A stretch of 64,000 bases of DNA from Aquimarina sp. MAR_2010_214 (GTDB lineage: Bacteria > Bacteroidota > Bacteroidia > Flavobacteriales > Flavobacteriaceae): positions 1,488,001-1,552,000 of the forward strand of contig NZ_PJMS01000001.1 of NCBI RefSeq assembly GCF_002846555.1. The letters run 5' to 3'. Both the position numbers and the translations under genes were made by a program. Shown in pieces: positions 56,517 to 64,000 of this stretch (position 1 is its first letter; every line of letters begins with the position of its first letter). The notes under the pieces were generated by a model. That model was not told the DNA's origin and searched no databases. It saw nothing but the letters and a program-made list of their open reading frames with translations.

Positions 56517-56559
56517 AAAAGTCAAAAAAAGGGGTTAAAATTCAGTAAATGTAATAAAA

Positions 56560-58092
56560 TTAATGTTTAAAATGACGTGTTCCTGTCATAACCATTGCAA
56601 TTCCGTTTTGATCACAGTAATCAATACTTAATTGATCCTTGATAGAACCTCCTGGTTGGATCACTGCTTTAATACCTGCGTTGTCTGCAATTTCTACACA
56701 ATCAGGAAAAGGAAAAAAAGCATCACTAGCCATAACTGCGCCATTAAGATCAAAATTAAATGCTTGAGCTTTCTCTATAGATTGCTTTAAAGCATCTACT
56801 CTTGAGGTTTGTCCTGTTCCACTTGCTAATAATTGTTTTTCTTTAGTAAAAACTATAGTATTTGATTTGGTGTGTTTACAGATTTTTGATGCAAATAAAA
56901 GATCTTCTACTTGTTCTGAAGTAGGCGCTACCTTAGTTACAGTTTTCAAATCTGTTTTGGTATCTGTTTTAAGATCTTTGTCCTGAACCAATGCCCCATT
57001 TAAACAAGTACGCACTTGTGTTTTTGGTAAATTAGAACCTTTCTGTACCAAAATGATTCTGTTTTTCTTTCCTTTAAGTATTTCTAATGCTTCGTTACTG
57101 AAAGAAGGAGCGATAACAACTTCACAAAATAGTTTATGAATTTCATCTGCAGTTGCTTTGTCAATTTCGGTATTGCTAATTAATATTCCTCCAAATGCTG
57201 AAACAGGATCACCAGCCAATGCATCAGTATAGGATTGAAGAACAGTTTCTCGTTGTGCTAAACCACAAGCATTGTTATGTTTTAAAATTGCAAATGTTGG
57301 TGACTCTCCTTTAAATTCACTCATCAGATTTACTGCAGCATCAACATCAAGCAGGTTGTTGTATGATAATTCTTTACCGTGTAATTTGTCAAACATAGCT
57401 TCAAAATCTCCAAAGAAAAATCCTTTTTGATGTGGATTTTCACCATAGCGCAATACCTTACCTTTGGTTTCACTTATTTTAAGAGAAGCTATTTCATGAT
57501 CACTATTAAAGTAATTAAAAATTGCCGAATCATAGTGAGAAGATACATTAAAAGCTTTAGCAGCAAAACGTTTACGGTCTGCTAAAGAAATAGTTCCGTT
57601 TCTTTCAGAAATCACTTGTAAAAACTCGGCATAATCATCAACTGAAGCTACACAAGTTACATCAGAAAAGTTTTTAGCAGCTGCTCTAATCAAAGAAATC
57701 CCTCCGATATCTATTTTCTCAATGATATCTTGCTCTGATGCTCCAGAAGCTACCGTTTTTTCAAAAGGATATAAGTCTACTATAACAATATCAATTTGTG
57801 GAATCTCATATTGCTCAAGCTCTGCAACATCACTATCGTTATTTTGACGATTCAAGATTCCTCCAAAAACTTTTGGGTGCAATGTTTTAACTCTTCCACC
57901 TAAGATTGAAGGGTAAGACGTTACATCTTCAACAGGGGTAACATCAATACCTAAATCTTTAATAAATTTTTCGGTCCCACCGGTAGAATAAATTGTGACA
58001 TCAAGTTCGTTTAATTTTTTTACGATAGGTGCTAATCCGTCTTTACTGAATACAGAAATTAGTGCAGATTTAGCAGTTTTTGCGTTGCTCAT
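56560..58092 (-). CDS. purH: Bifunctional AICAR formyltransferase/IMP cyclohydrolase
   Basis: 510 residues, the last two steps of purine synthesis. The N-terminal MGS-like cyclohydrolase domain (about 1-150) has [26 protein letters not shown] and [16 protein letters not shown]. The transformylase domain has [14 protein letters not shown], the catalytic Lys-His in [11 protein letters not shown] and AFGGILISN. The C-terminus is [13 protein letters not shown] ([11 protein letters not shown]). Normal length. It is preceded by the best-matched promoter in the window. Confidence 0.97.
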   Translation of the reverse strand: MSNAKTAKSALISVFSKDGLAPIVKKLNELDVTIYSTGGTEKFIKDLGIDVTPVEDVTSYPSILGGRVKTLHPKVFGGILNRQNNDSDVAELEQYEIPQIDIVIVDLYPFEKTVASGASEQDIIEKIDIGGISLIRAAAKNFSDVTCVASVDDYAEFLQVISERNGTISLADRKRFAAKAFNVSSHYDSAIFNYFNSDHEIASLKISETKGKVLRYGENPHQKGFFFGDFEAMFDKLHGKELSYNNLLDVDAAVNLMSEFKGESPTFAILKHNNACGLAQRETVLQSYTDALAGDPVSAFGGILISNTEIDKATADEIHKLFCEVVIAPSFSNEALEILKGKKNRIILVQKGSNLPKTQVRTCLNGALVQDKDLKTDTKTDLKTVTKVAPTSEQVEDLLFASKICKHTKSNTIVFTKEKQLLASGTGQTSRVDALKQSIEKAQAFNFDLNGAVMASDAFFPFPDCVEIADNAGIKAVIQPGGSIKDQLSIDYCDQNGIAMVMTGTRHFKH

Positions 58093-58115
58093 GAGAAAAT
58101 TTAGTTAGTAAAACA

Positions 58116-58147
58116 CAAAAATAGCAATTTAGTACCCAATTAGACAA
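58116..58147 (-). promoter_or_regulatory. Promoter of purH (and probably mreB)
   Basis: On the minus strand TTG (58145-58147), a 21-bp spacer and TATTTTTG (58116-58123) fit the Bacteroidota promoter pattern without mismatch, 23 bp before the purH ATG. Confidence 0.6.
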
Positions 58148-58243
58148 TCAATTATGCGTAATTGTTTTCAATAAATTGTAACAAAAATATAAGGAAAACG
58201 TCCTATATTTAAATAATTTAAAATCCAGTTCAAAAAATAGAGT

Positions 58244-59497
58244 ATGCTAATCTATCTTAGAGTACTTAAGGAAAGCTTTAATTTTGCTATTAATGCACTT
58301 ATAAATAATAAGTTGCGTACATTTCTTTCACTATTAGGTGTTACTATTGGGATTTTTTCGATTATTGGAGTTCTTGCTGCGGTAGACTCTTTAAAACAAG
58401 AAATTAAAGGAAGTATCAGCTCTCTGGATAATAGCACAATTTATTTGATGCGTTTTTCTTTTGGTCCTTCCGATATACCACAGTGGAAACGAGAACAATT
58501 TCCAGATGTAACTTTTGAAGAATATCAATACATCAATAGATCAATGCCGGATCTTAAAGCAGCCAGTTTTATTTTAAATGTAGCTCCTGAAACGATTAAA
58601 TATGAGGACAATAGCCTAAGTAATGTAGAGATTGCGCCGGTTACCAATGATTATTATGATATTGAAGAATTGCAGGTTGTAAAAGGAAGATTTTATAACG
58701 AACAAGAATCTGTATCTGGTGCTCCTGTAATCGTTATAGGAGATGAAATTGCAAATAGCTTATTCGGAGCTAGCGATCCTATAGGAAAAAAAGTCCGTTT
58801 ATACGGAAGAAAACTTACTGTAATAGGAGTGCTTAAAAAAGAAGGAACTGGTCTCTTTGGAGATAGTAAAGATACGGTAGTTATTCTTCCTGTTAATTTA
58901 GTAAGAAGGGTTTATGGAGATAATAATAAATCGTCTTTTCCCGCCATAATCATTAAACCAGAATCTGGTATTGATATACCAGAATTTGTAGCAGCATTAA
59001 AACAAAAAGTAAGAGCATATCGTGGGTTGAAACCTAATGAAGGGGATAATTTTTTTGTTAACCAACTACAAGGGTTTACTGATTTTATAGATAATATTAC
59101 AGGTACAATGTCTACTATTGGAGGTTTTATTGGAATGTTTTCACTTCTGGTTGGTGGTTTCGGTATTGCCAATATCATGTTTGTAAGTGTTAAAGAACGT
59201 ACGAATCTAATAGGCATACAAAAGGCATTAGGAGCTAAAAAAAGATTTATATTATTTCAGTTTCTCTTCGAAGCGATTATTCTTGCCATTTTTGGTGGAT
59301 TAATAGGACTTGTGTTAGTTTGGTTAATTTCGATATTTGCCTCACAGTTTACAGGAGACTTTAAGTTTATCCTCTCAACTTCTAACATGTTTTGGGGAAT
59401 GTTTTCTTCTACAATAATAGGCCTGATTGCAGGGATTTTACCTGCATTGTCTGCTTCAAAATTAGATCCTGTAGAAGCAATTAGGACTGGAATGTGA
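58244..59497 (+). CDS. ABC transporter permease, MacB/FtsX type
   Basis: 417 residues. The N-terminal span (RTFLSLLGVTIGIFSIIGVLAAVDSL) is followed by a large periplasmic MacB-like core domain (about 50-270). Three C-terminal spans carry the FtsX domain (GFGIANIMFVSVKERTNLIGIQKALGAK in part, and LPALSASKLDPVEAIRTGM in part). Such proteins act with an ATPase in mechanotransmission, lipoprotein release or macrolide and peptide export. No ATPase or adaptor gene is adjacent, so the partner is elsewhere. Confidence 0.92.
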   Translation: MLIYLRVLKESFNFAINALINNKLRTFLSLLGVTIGIFSIIGVLAAVDSLKQEIKGSISSLDNSTIYLMRFSFGPSDIPQWKREQFPDVTFEEYQYINRSMPDLKAASFILNVAPETIKYEDNSLSNVEIAPVTNDYYDIEELQVVKGRFYNEQESVSGAPVIVIGDEIANSLFGASDPIGKKVRLYGRKLTVIGVLKKEGTGLFGDSKDTVVILPVNLVRRVYGDNNKSSFPAIIIKPESGIDIPEFVAALKQKVRAYRGLKPNEGDNFFVNQLQGFTDFIDNITGTMSTIGGFIGMFSLLVGGFGIANIMFVSVKERTNLIGIQKALGAKKRFILFQFLFEAIILAIFGGLIGLVLVWLISIFASQFTGDFKFILSTSNMFWGMFSSTIIGLIAGILPALSASKLDPVEAIRTGM

Positions 59498-59525
59498 AAA
59501 TTAAGAAATAATAGAATTGAAATAC

Positions 59526-59577
59526 CTCACAGATTACTGATCAATTTTAAAGATAGTAATCTGTGAGTTTCTTTTTT
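59526..59577. terminator. Bidirectional terminator
   Basis: A perfect 13-bp stem CTCACAGATTACT / AGTAATCTGTGAG with a 16-nt loop, followed by a T-rich tract, between the convergent FtsX permease and PorP/SprF-like genes. Confidence 0.85.
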
Positions 59578-60452
59578 TATTTTAGTTTAAATTTTAAAAT
59601 TACTTCGTGAGTACCACTGGTATATGTATTTATACCTGATGTAACATGCTCATATGCGTAACCGATACTTAAGATGTTTTCTAAGAAATTGGCAGTAAAA
59701 AACCCTGTTATACTTTCATCTAGTCTATAATTTGCACCAAGTTCAATTCGTTCTTTATATAATATAGAAGAGGTAATATCCAGAGATATTGGGGCATCAT
59801 TTACTACCTTACCTAATACAGAAGGGCGAAATTTAAAATCAGTATTTAGATCAAAATCATATCCGCCACCTAAAAACATTTGTAGATCATCACTCGCCGA
59901 AACAGGATTTAAACCTTCTTTTTCGTATCTGTCATTAGAGAGTAATCCAGGAGCAGAAAGTGATATGTAGTATTTTTTTGCTTTAAGATAGAACCCTACT
60001 CCCACATTGGGGTTGAATGTATTCACATTTTGGGTGAATAATGGATCGTCTTCAATGCCAACTTCATTAAGATTTATTTTTAAAAAAGACCCTCCAGCTT
60101 TAACTCCTGCGTGTAGATTTAATTCTTCATTAATTTTTATTTTATATGAAAAATCAGCGTAAAGATGTGTTTCGTCTAACACAAAAACCTTGTCGCTTAT
60201 GGCGGTCAATCCAACGCCTATTTTATCACCCACAGGAGAATTTATATTAAAGTTAAGAGTTTCTGGGCCGTCCTTAACCCCTGTCCATTGGCTTCTTACA
60301 GCAAATAGCGCCTCAAGACTACCGTTAATCCCTGCATAAGCAGGAGTAATTACATTCATATTATATCGATACATGCTAAAATGGGGGTCTTGTTGTGCAT
60401 GACTTACAAATGATATAGTGATGATAAAAATTATATATTTTAAATATTTCAT
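59577..60452 (-). CDS. PorP/SprF-family type IX secretion outer-membrane protein
   Basis: 291 residues with a signal peptide (MKYLKYIIFIITISFVSHAQ) directly followed by the family hallmark QQDPHFSMYRYNMNVITPAYAG. The rest is a 14-strand-type barrel (FMYDFDLN-like strands: LGGGYDFDLNTDFKF, IELGANYRL). PorP/SprF-like proteins help export or anchor specific large T9SS cargo with type B C-terminal domains. It lies 63 bp after the giant repeat gene on the same strand, so it is probably the dedicated partner of that cargo. Confidence 0.92.
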   Translation of the reverse strand: MKYLKYIIFIITISFVSHAQQDPHFSMYRYNMNVITPAYAGINGSLEALFAVRSQWTGVKDGPETLNFNINSPVGDKIGVGLTAISDKVFVLDETHLYADFSYKIKINEELNLHAGVKAGGSFLKINLNEVGIEDDPLFTQNVNTFNPNVGVGFYLKAKKYYISLSAPGLLSNDRYEKEGLNPVSASDDLQMFLGGGYDFDLNTDFKFRPSVLGKVVNDAPISLDITSSILYKERIELGANYRLDESITGFFTANFLENILSIGYAYEHVTSGINTYTSGTHEVILKFKLK

Positions 60453-60515
60453 TTCTTTGGTTTTGTTGGTTTTTGGAAATAGCTACCGTTGCATTTTTTT
60501 GAAACTATATATTAT

Positions 60516-63500
60516 TTAATAGTTTATATAAATCCAACCGGTTAAAGGAAGTGTTTCTTTAATATTGGTTTCTATAATATAATAATAAGCTCCTGTAGGC
60601 AATTTATCATTGCCAAGTACTAAGCGACCATTTGAGATTCCACCCCAGTTATTTTGATAATTTCTAGCTTCAAATACTTTATTTCCTGATCTGTTAAATA
60701 TTTGAATGTAGTGATTAGGGAAGTTTTCAATTCCATTAATAACCCAAGTATCATTGATGCCATCTCCATTAGGAGAGAATCCTTTGTTGAAGGTTAGCCT
60801 AGTTGAAGGTTTTTGTTTTGTATTTATTGAAAAATTATTAGATTCTACTACACCTGTACCTCCATTTCCTGCAATATCAGTATATCCTGTATTGTCTAAG
60901 GAGATCACATTGGTATCACTTTGAATATCTTCTGTTGGTGTAAATATTGCTGTGAAAGTGATATTGCCATCTGTAGAATTTACAGTTGCTAATGTTCCGT
61001 TAGGAATCGTTAAATCTGCGTTATCAAAACCAGTAACTGCTTCAGAAAAAGTAATAGTAACTGTTGCAGTTTCTCCTGTTGTTAATTCATTGTCATTTAT
61101 ACTAATAGTAGCTGTTGGAGCAGTAGTGTCATTAATAGTAATATTTACATTAGTGCTATTAGGGCAACTTCCAGAAGTTGTATAGGTAACGGTATATGTA
61201 TTAGGAGTTGACGCCGATACATCAATTGCTCCAGTACTTTCGCTAACACTTAATCCATCAGGGGTAGAAGAGAATGTGCCACCTGCTAATCCGGTAATTG
61301 TTGGTGCAGGGTCAGATCCAGATTGAGCATAGGTTGCTGCATCATATAAAAATGAAGCATCGTCTAATTCATTAATGGTAATAATGACATTAGAGCTGTT
61401 CGGGCAAGTTCCTACCGTTGTATAAGTAACGGTATACGTATTAGAAGTTGACGCCGATACATCAATTGCTCCAGTACTTGCACTAATGCTTAACCCTGCA
61501 GGGGTTGAAGAGAATGTTCCACCTGCTAGTCCTGTAATAGTTGGAGTTGGATCAGTATCATTAGTACAAAAAGCAGCTGCAGAGTAGTTAAATGAAGCAT
61601 CATCTATTGCGTTAATAGTTACAGTTACATTAGAACTATTAGGGCAAGTTCCAGCAGTTGTATAAGTAACGGTATATGTATTAGGAGTTGAAGCAGATAC
61701 ATCAATTCCTCCAGTACTTGCACTAATGCTTAATCCTGCTGGGGTCGAAGAGAATGTTCCACCCGTTAGTCCTGTAATCGTTGGAGTTGGATCAGTATCA
61801 TTAGCACAAAATGAAGCAGCAGAGTAATTAAATGAAGCATCATCTACTGCGTTAATGGTCACATTTACATTAGAACTATTCGAGCAAGCTCCTACAGTTG
61901 TATAAGTAACGGTATACGTATTAGGAGTTGACGCCGATACATCAATTGCTCCAGTACTTACACTAATGCTTAATCCTACGGGAGTAGAAGAGAATGTTCC
62001 ACCTGCTAGTCCTGTAATGGTTGGAGTTGGATCAGTATCATTAACACAAAATGAAGCAGCAGAGTAATTAAATGAAGCATCATCTATTGTATTAATAGTC
62101 ACATTTACATTAGAACTATTCGGGCAAGTTCCAGCAGTTGTATAAGTAACGGTATATGTATTAGGAGTTGAAGCAGATACATCAATTGCTCCAGTACTTG
62201 CACTAATGCTTAATCCTGCGGGGGTTGAAGAGAATGTTCCACCTGCTAGTCCTGTAATGGTTGGAGTTGGATCAGTATCATTAGTACAAAATGAAGCAGC
62301 GGAGTAATTAAATGAAGCATCATCTAGTGCGTTAATGGTTACAGTTACATTAGAACTATTCGGGCAAGTTCCTGCCGTTGTATAAGTAACGGTATATGTA
62401 TTAGGAGTTGAAGCAGATACATCAATTACTCCAGTACTTGCACTAATACTTAATCCTGCTGGGGTCGAAGAGAATGTTCCACCTGCTAGTCCTGTAATCG
62501 TTGGAGTTGGATCGGTATCATTAGTACAAAAAGCAGCTGCAGAGTAGTTAAATGAAGCATCATCTATTGCATTAATGGTTACAGTTACATTAGAACTATT
62601 CGGGCAAGTTCCTGCGGTTGTATAAGTAACGGTATATGTATTAGGAGTTGAAGCAGATACATCAATTACTCCAGTACTTGCACTAATACTTAATCCTGCA
62701 GGGGTCGAAGAGAATGTTCCACCTGCTAGTCCTGTAATAGTTGGAGTTGGATCGGTATCATTAGTACAAAAAGCAGCTGCAGAGTAGTTAAATGAAGCAT
62801 CATCTATTGCATTAATGGTTACAGTTACATTAGAACTATTCGGGCAAGTTCCAGCAGTTGTATAAGTAACGGTATATGTATTAGGAGTTGAAGCAGATAC
62901 ATCAATTGCTCCAGTACTTGCACTAATGCTTAATCCTGCGGGGGTTGAAGAGAATGTTCCACCTGCTAGTCCTGTAATGGTTGGAGTTGGATCGGTATCA
63001 TTAGTACAAAATGAAGCAGCAGAGTAATTAAATGAAGCATCATCTATTGCATTAATGGTTACAGTTACATTAGAACTATTCGGGCAAGTTCCGGCGGTTG
63101 TATAAGTAACGGTATATGTATTAGGAGTTGAAGCAGATACATCAATTCCTCCAGTACTTGCACTAATACTTAATCCTGCTGGGGTCGAAGAGAATGTTCC
63201 ACCCGTTAGTCCTGTAATCGTTGGAGTTGGATCAGTATCATTAGCACAAAATGAAGCAGCAGAGTAATTAAATGAAGCATCATCTATTGTATTAATAGTC
63301 ACATTTACATTAGAACTATTTGAGCAAGCTCCTACAGTTGTATAAGTAACGGTATATGTGTTAGGAGTTGAGGTCGATACATCAATTGCTCCAGTACTTG
63401 CACTAATGCTTAATCCTGCTGGAGTCGAAGAGAATGTTCCACCTGTTACTCCTGTAATCGTTGGAGTTGGATCAGTATCATTAACACAAAATGAAGCAGC

Positions 63501-64000
63501 AGAGTAGTTAAATGAAGCATCATCTATTGTGTTAATAGTCACATTTACATTAGAACTATTCGGGCAAGTTCCGGCGGTTGTATAAGTAACGGTATATGTA
63601 TTAGGAGTTGAAGCAGATACATCAATTCCTCCAGTACTTGCACTAATGCTTAATCCTGCTGGGGTCGAAGAGAATGTTCCACCTGTTACTCCTGTAATCG
63701 TTGGAGTTGGATCAGTATCATTAACACAAAATGAGGCGGCAGAGTAGTTAAATGAAGCATTTTCCAGATTAGTGACATTCACTGTGACGCTTCCACAAGA
63801 ACCGGGTGTTACACAGCCACCTTCGCCTCGTACATAATAAGTAGTAGAAGGTGAAGAAGGGGTTACTGCAATAGTAGATGAAGCAGTTGTAGCTACTTGT
63901 GTTCCTCCACAAGAACCGGTATATACTACCCATTGTGTTGCATCATTTAAAGAACCAGTGATGGTTAAGGTAGCATTGTTGCCATTACATATTGTTGATG
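60516..64000 (-). CDS. Giant T9SS-secreted repeat adhesin (5' end outside window)
   Basis: The frame is open from the right edge to a stop at 60516, giving 1160 visible residues. The GTG at 63782 is internal, because codons continue without a stop upstream of it (...YYVRGEGGC...). Eleven 80-residue repeats follow, ten of them nearly identical, each with two conserved Cys (SFC and GTCPNSS). The eleventh lacks the first Cys (TYAQSGSDPAPT). An Ig-like domain (TATISINDNELTTGETATVTI, quoted in part) and a gliding-type C-terminal sorting domain (FSPNGDGINDTWVI ... PTGAYYYIIET) come last. Inference: a SprB-like cell-surface adhesin, exported by T9SS with the adjacent PorP/SprF-like protein. Full size unknown. 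Confidence 0.9.
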   Translation of the reverse strand, partial: STICNGNNATLTITGSLNDATQWVVYTGSCGGTQVATTASSTIAVTPSSPSTTYYVRGEGGCVTPGSCGSVTVNVTNLENASFNYSAASFCVNDTDPTPTITGVTGGTFSSTPAGLSISASTGGIDVSASTPNTYTVTYTTAGTCPNSSNVNVTINTIDDASFNYSAASFCVNDTDPTPTITGVTGGTFSSTPAGLSISASTGAIDVSTSTPNTYTVTYTTVGACSNSSNVNVTINTIDDASFNYSAASFCANDTDPTPTITGLTGGTFSSTPAGLSISASTGGIDVSASTPNTYTVTYTTAGTCPNSSNVTVTINAIDDASFNYSAASFCTNDTDPTPTITGLAGGTFSSTPAGLSISASTGAIDVSASTPNTYTVTYTTAGTCPNSSNVTVTINAIDDASFNYSAAAFCTNDTDPTPTITGLAGGTFSSTPAGLSISASTGVIDVSASTPNTYTVTYTTAGTCPNSSNVTVTINAIDDASFNYSAAAFCTNDTDPTPTITGLAGGTFSSTPAGLSISASTGVIDVSASTPNTYTVTYTTAGTCPNSSNVTVTINALDDASFNYSAASFCTNDTDPTPTITGLAGGTFSSTPAGLSISASTGAIDVSASTPNTYTVTYTTAGTCPNSSNVNVTINTIDDASFNYSAASFCVNDTDPTPTITGLAGGTFSSTPVGLSISVSTGAIDVSASTPNTYTVTYTTVGACSNSSNVNVTINAVDDASFNYSAASFCANDTDPTPTITGLTGGTFSSTPAGLSISASTGGIDVSASTPNTYTVTYTTAGTCPNSSNVTVTINAIDDASFNYSAAAFCTNDTDPTPTITGLAGGTFSSTPAGLSISASTGAIDVSASTSNTYTVTYTTVGTCPNSSNVIITINELDDASFLYDAATYAQSGSDPAPTITGLAGGTFSSTPDGLSVSESTGAIDVSASTPNTYTVTYTTSGSCPNSTNVNITINDTTAPTATISINDNELTTGETATVTITFSEAVTGFDNADLTIPNGTLATVNSTDGNITFTAIFTPTEDIQSDTNVISLDNTGYTDIAGNGGTGVVESNNFSINTKQKPSTRLTFNKGFSPNGDGINDTWVINGIENFPNHYIQIFNRSGNKVFEARNYQNNWGGISNGRLVLGNDKLPTGAYYYIIETNIKETLPLTGWIYINY
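61119..63758 (-). repeat. Eleven tandem 240-bp coding repeats
   Basis: The landmark aatgaagcat recurs at 61351, 61591, 61831, 62071, 62311, 62551, 62791, 63031, 63271, 63511 and 63751, always exactly 240 bp apart. Units therefore contain no insertions or deletions. The unit at the 3' end of the gene (61119-61358) is the most diverged. Confidence 0.95.

Noticed and set aside
60952..61185. Plus-strand frame inside the adhesin gene
   Set aside because: Antisense shadow of the Ig-like domain coding region.
61119..63758. Regular repeats suggesting a CRISPR array
   Set aside because: The unit is 240 bp, coding and without unique spacers. It is a protein repeat.
63780..63782. GTG as the start of the repeat protein
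   Set aside because: The same frame continues upstream to the window edge without a stop and encodes similar extracellular sequence, so the gene is 5'-truncated by the window.

Overview
The window is a chromosomal segment of a low-GC member of the Bacteroidota, most likely a marine Flavobacteriaceae species. I infer this from the PorP/SprF and gliding-type C-terminal sorting signals of the type IX secretion system, TAnnTTTG-type promoter boxes, the near absence of Shine-Dalgarno sequences, a mevalonate pathway with a class II HMG-CoA reductase, and the mreBCD-mrdA-rodA cluster. I see no rRNA, tRNA, insertion sequence, prophage or CRISPR array. Most of it is ordinary core chromosome, with accessory loci at both ends and around 47.6-49.7 kb.

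Layout. 1-5170 (minus): a large outer-membrane barrel gene followed by an open-ended FN3 plus HExxH metallopeptidase-like protein. 5618-8280: a LytTR response regulator with a TPR histidine kinase. 8411-9571: a lipoprotein. 9670-16314 (minus): a complete RND tripartite efflux operon led by its own TetR regulator, with a promoter and an overlapping inverted-repeat operator that can be read directly. 16498-18512: polyprenyl synthase, a small overlapping gene and a secreted hypothetical. 18519-23222: a small barrel and the 2-oxoglutarate dehydrogenase genes sucA-sucB. 23282-26164 (minus): a small secreted protein, then a GHMP kinase and HMG-CoA reductase (mevalonate pathway). 26547-31687: a DPP-IV-like peptidase and two POT peptide transporters, a peptide-use module, followed by a thioredoxin-like protein, a serine hydrolase, ComEC and an NlpC/P60 lipoprotein.

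37098-41766 holds two tandem paralogous hybrid histidine kinases. 41771-47571 holds lpxB, a small membrane protein, surE, a C-terminal processing protease and an orphan DppC-like permease. 47663-49692 (minus) is the most unusual locus: a membrane protein fusing a catalytically dead C39-like domain, a VKOR domain and a DsbA-like thioredoxin domain, followed by two small genes for peptides with double-glycine-like leaders and six cysteines each. I read this as a candidate disulfide-rich exported peptide (RiPP or bacteriocin-like) system with a dedicated oxidase. 50113-58092 holds a NUC-family endonuclease, then the rod-shape and peptidoglycan elongation cluster rodA-mrdA-mreD-mreC-mreB (minus), with purH upstream under a well-matched promoter. 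58244-59497 is an FtsX-type permease.

59577-64000 (minus) is a T9SS locus: a PorP/SprF-like protein and, just upstream, a very large surface protein that runs off the right edge. It carries eleven 80-residue repeats in perfect 240-bp register, an Ig-like domain and a type B (gliding) C-terminal sorting domain.

Start codons were changed from the longest reading frame for TetR, HMG-CoA reductase, the thioredoxin-like protein, the first hybrid kinase, MreB, the VKOR fusion and the second small peptide; the reasons are in each entry. All functional calls come from motif recognition by eye, with no database search.
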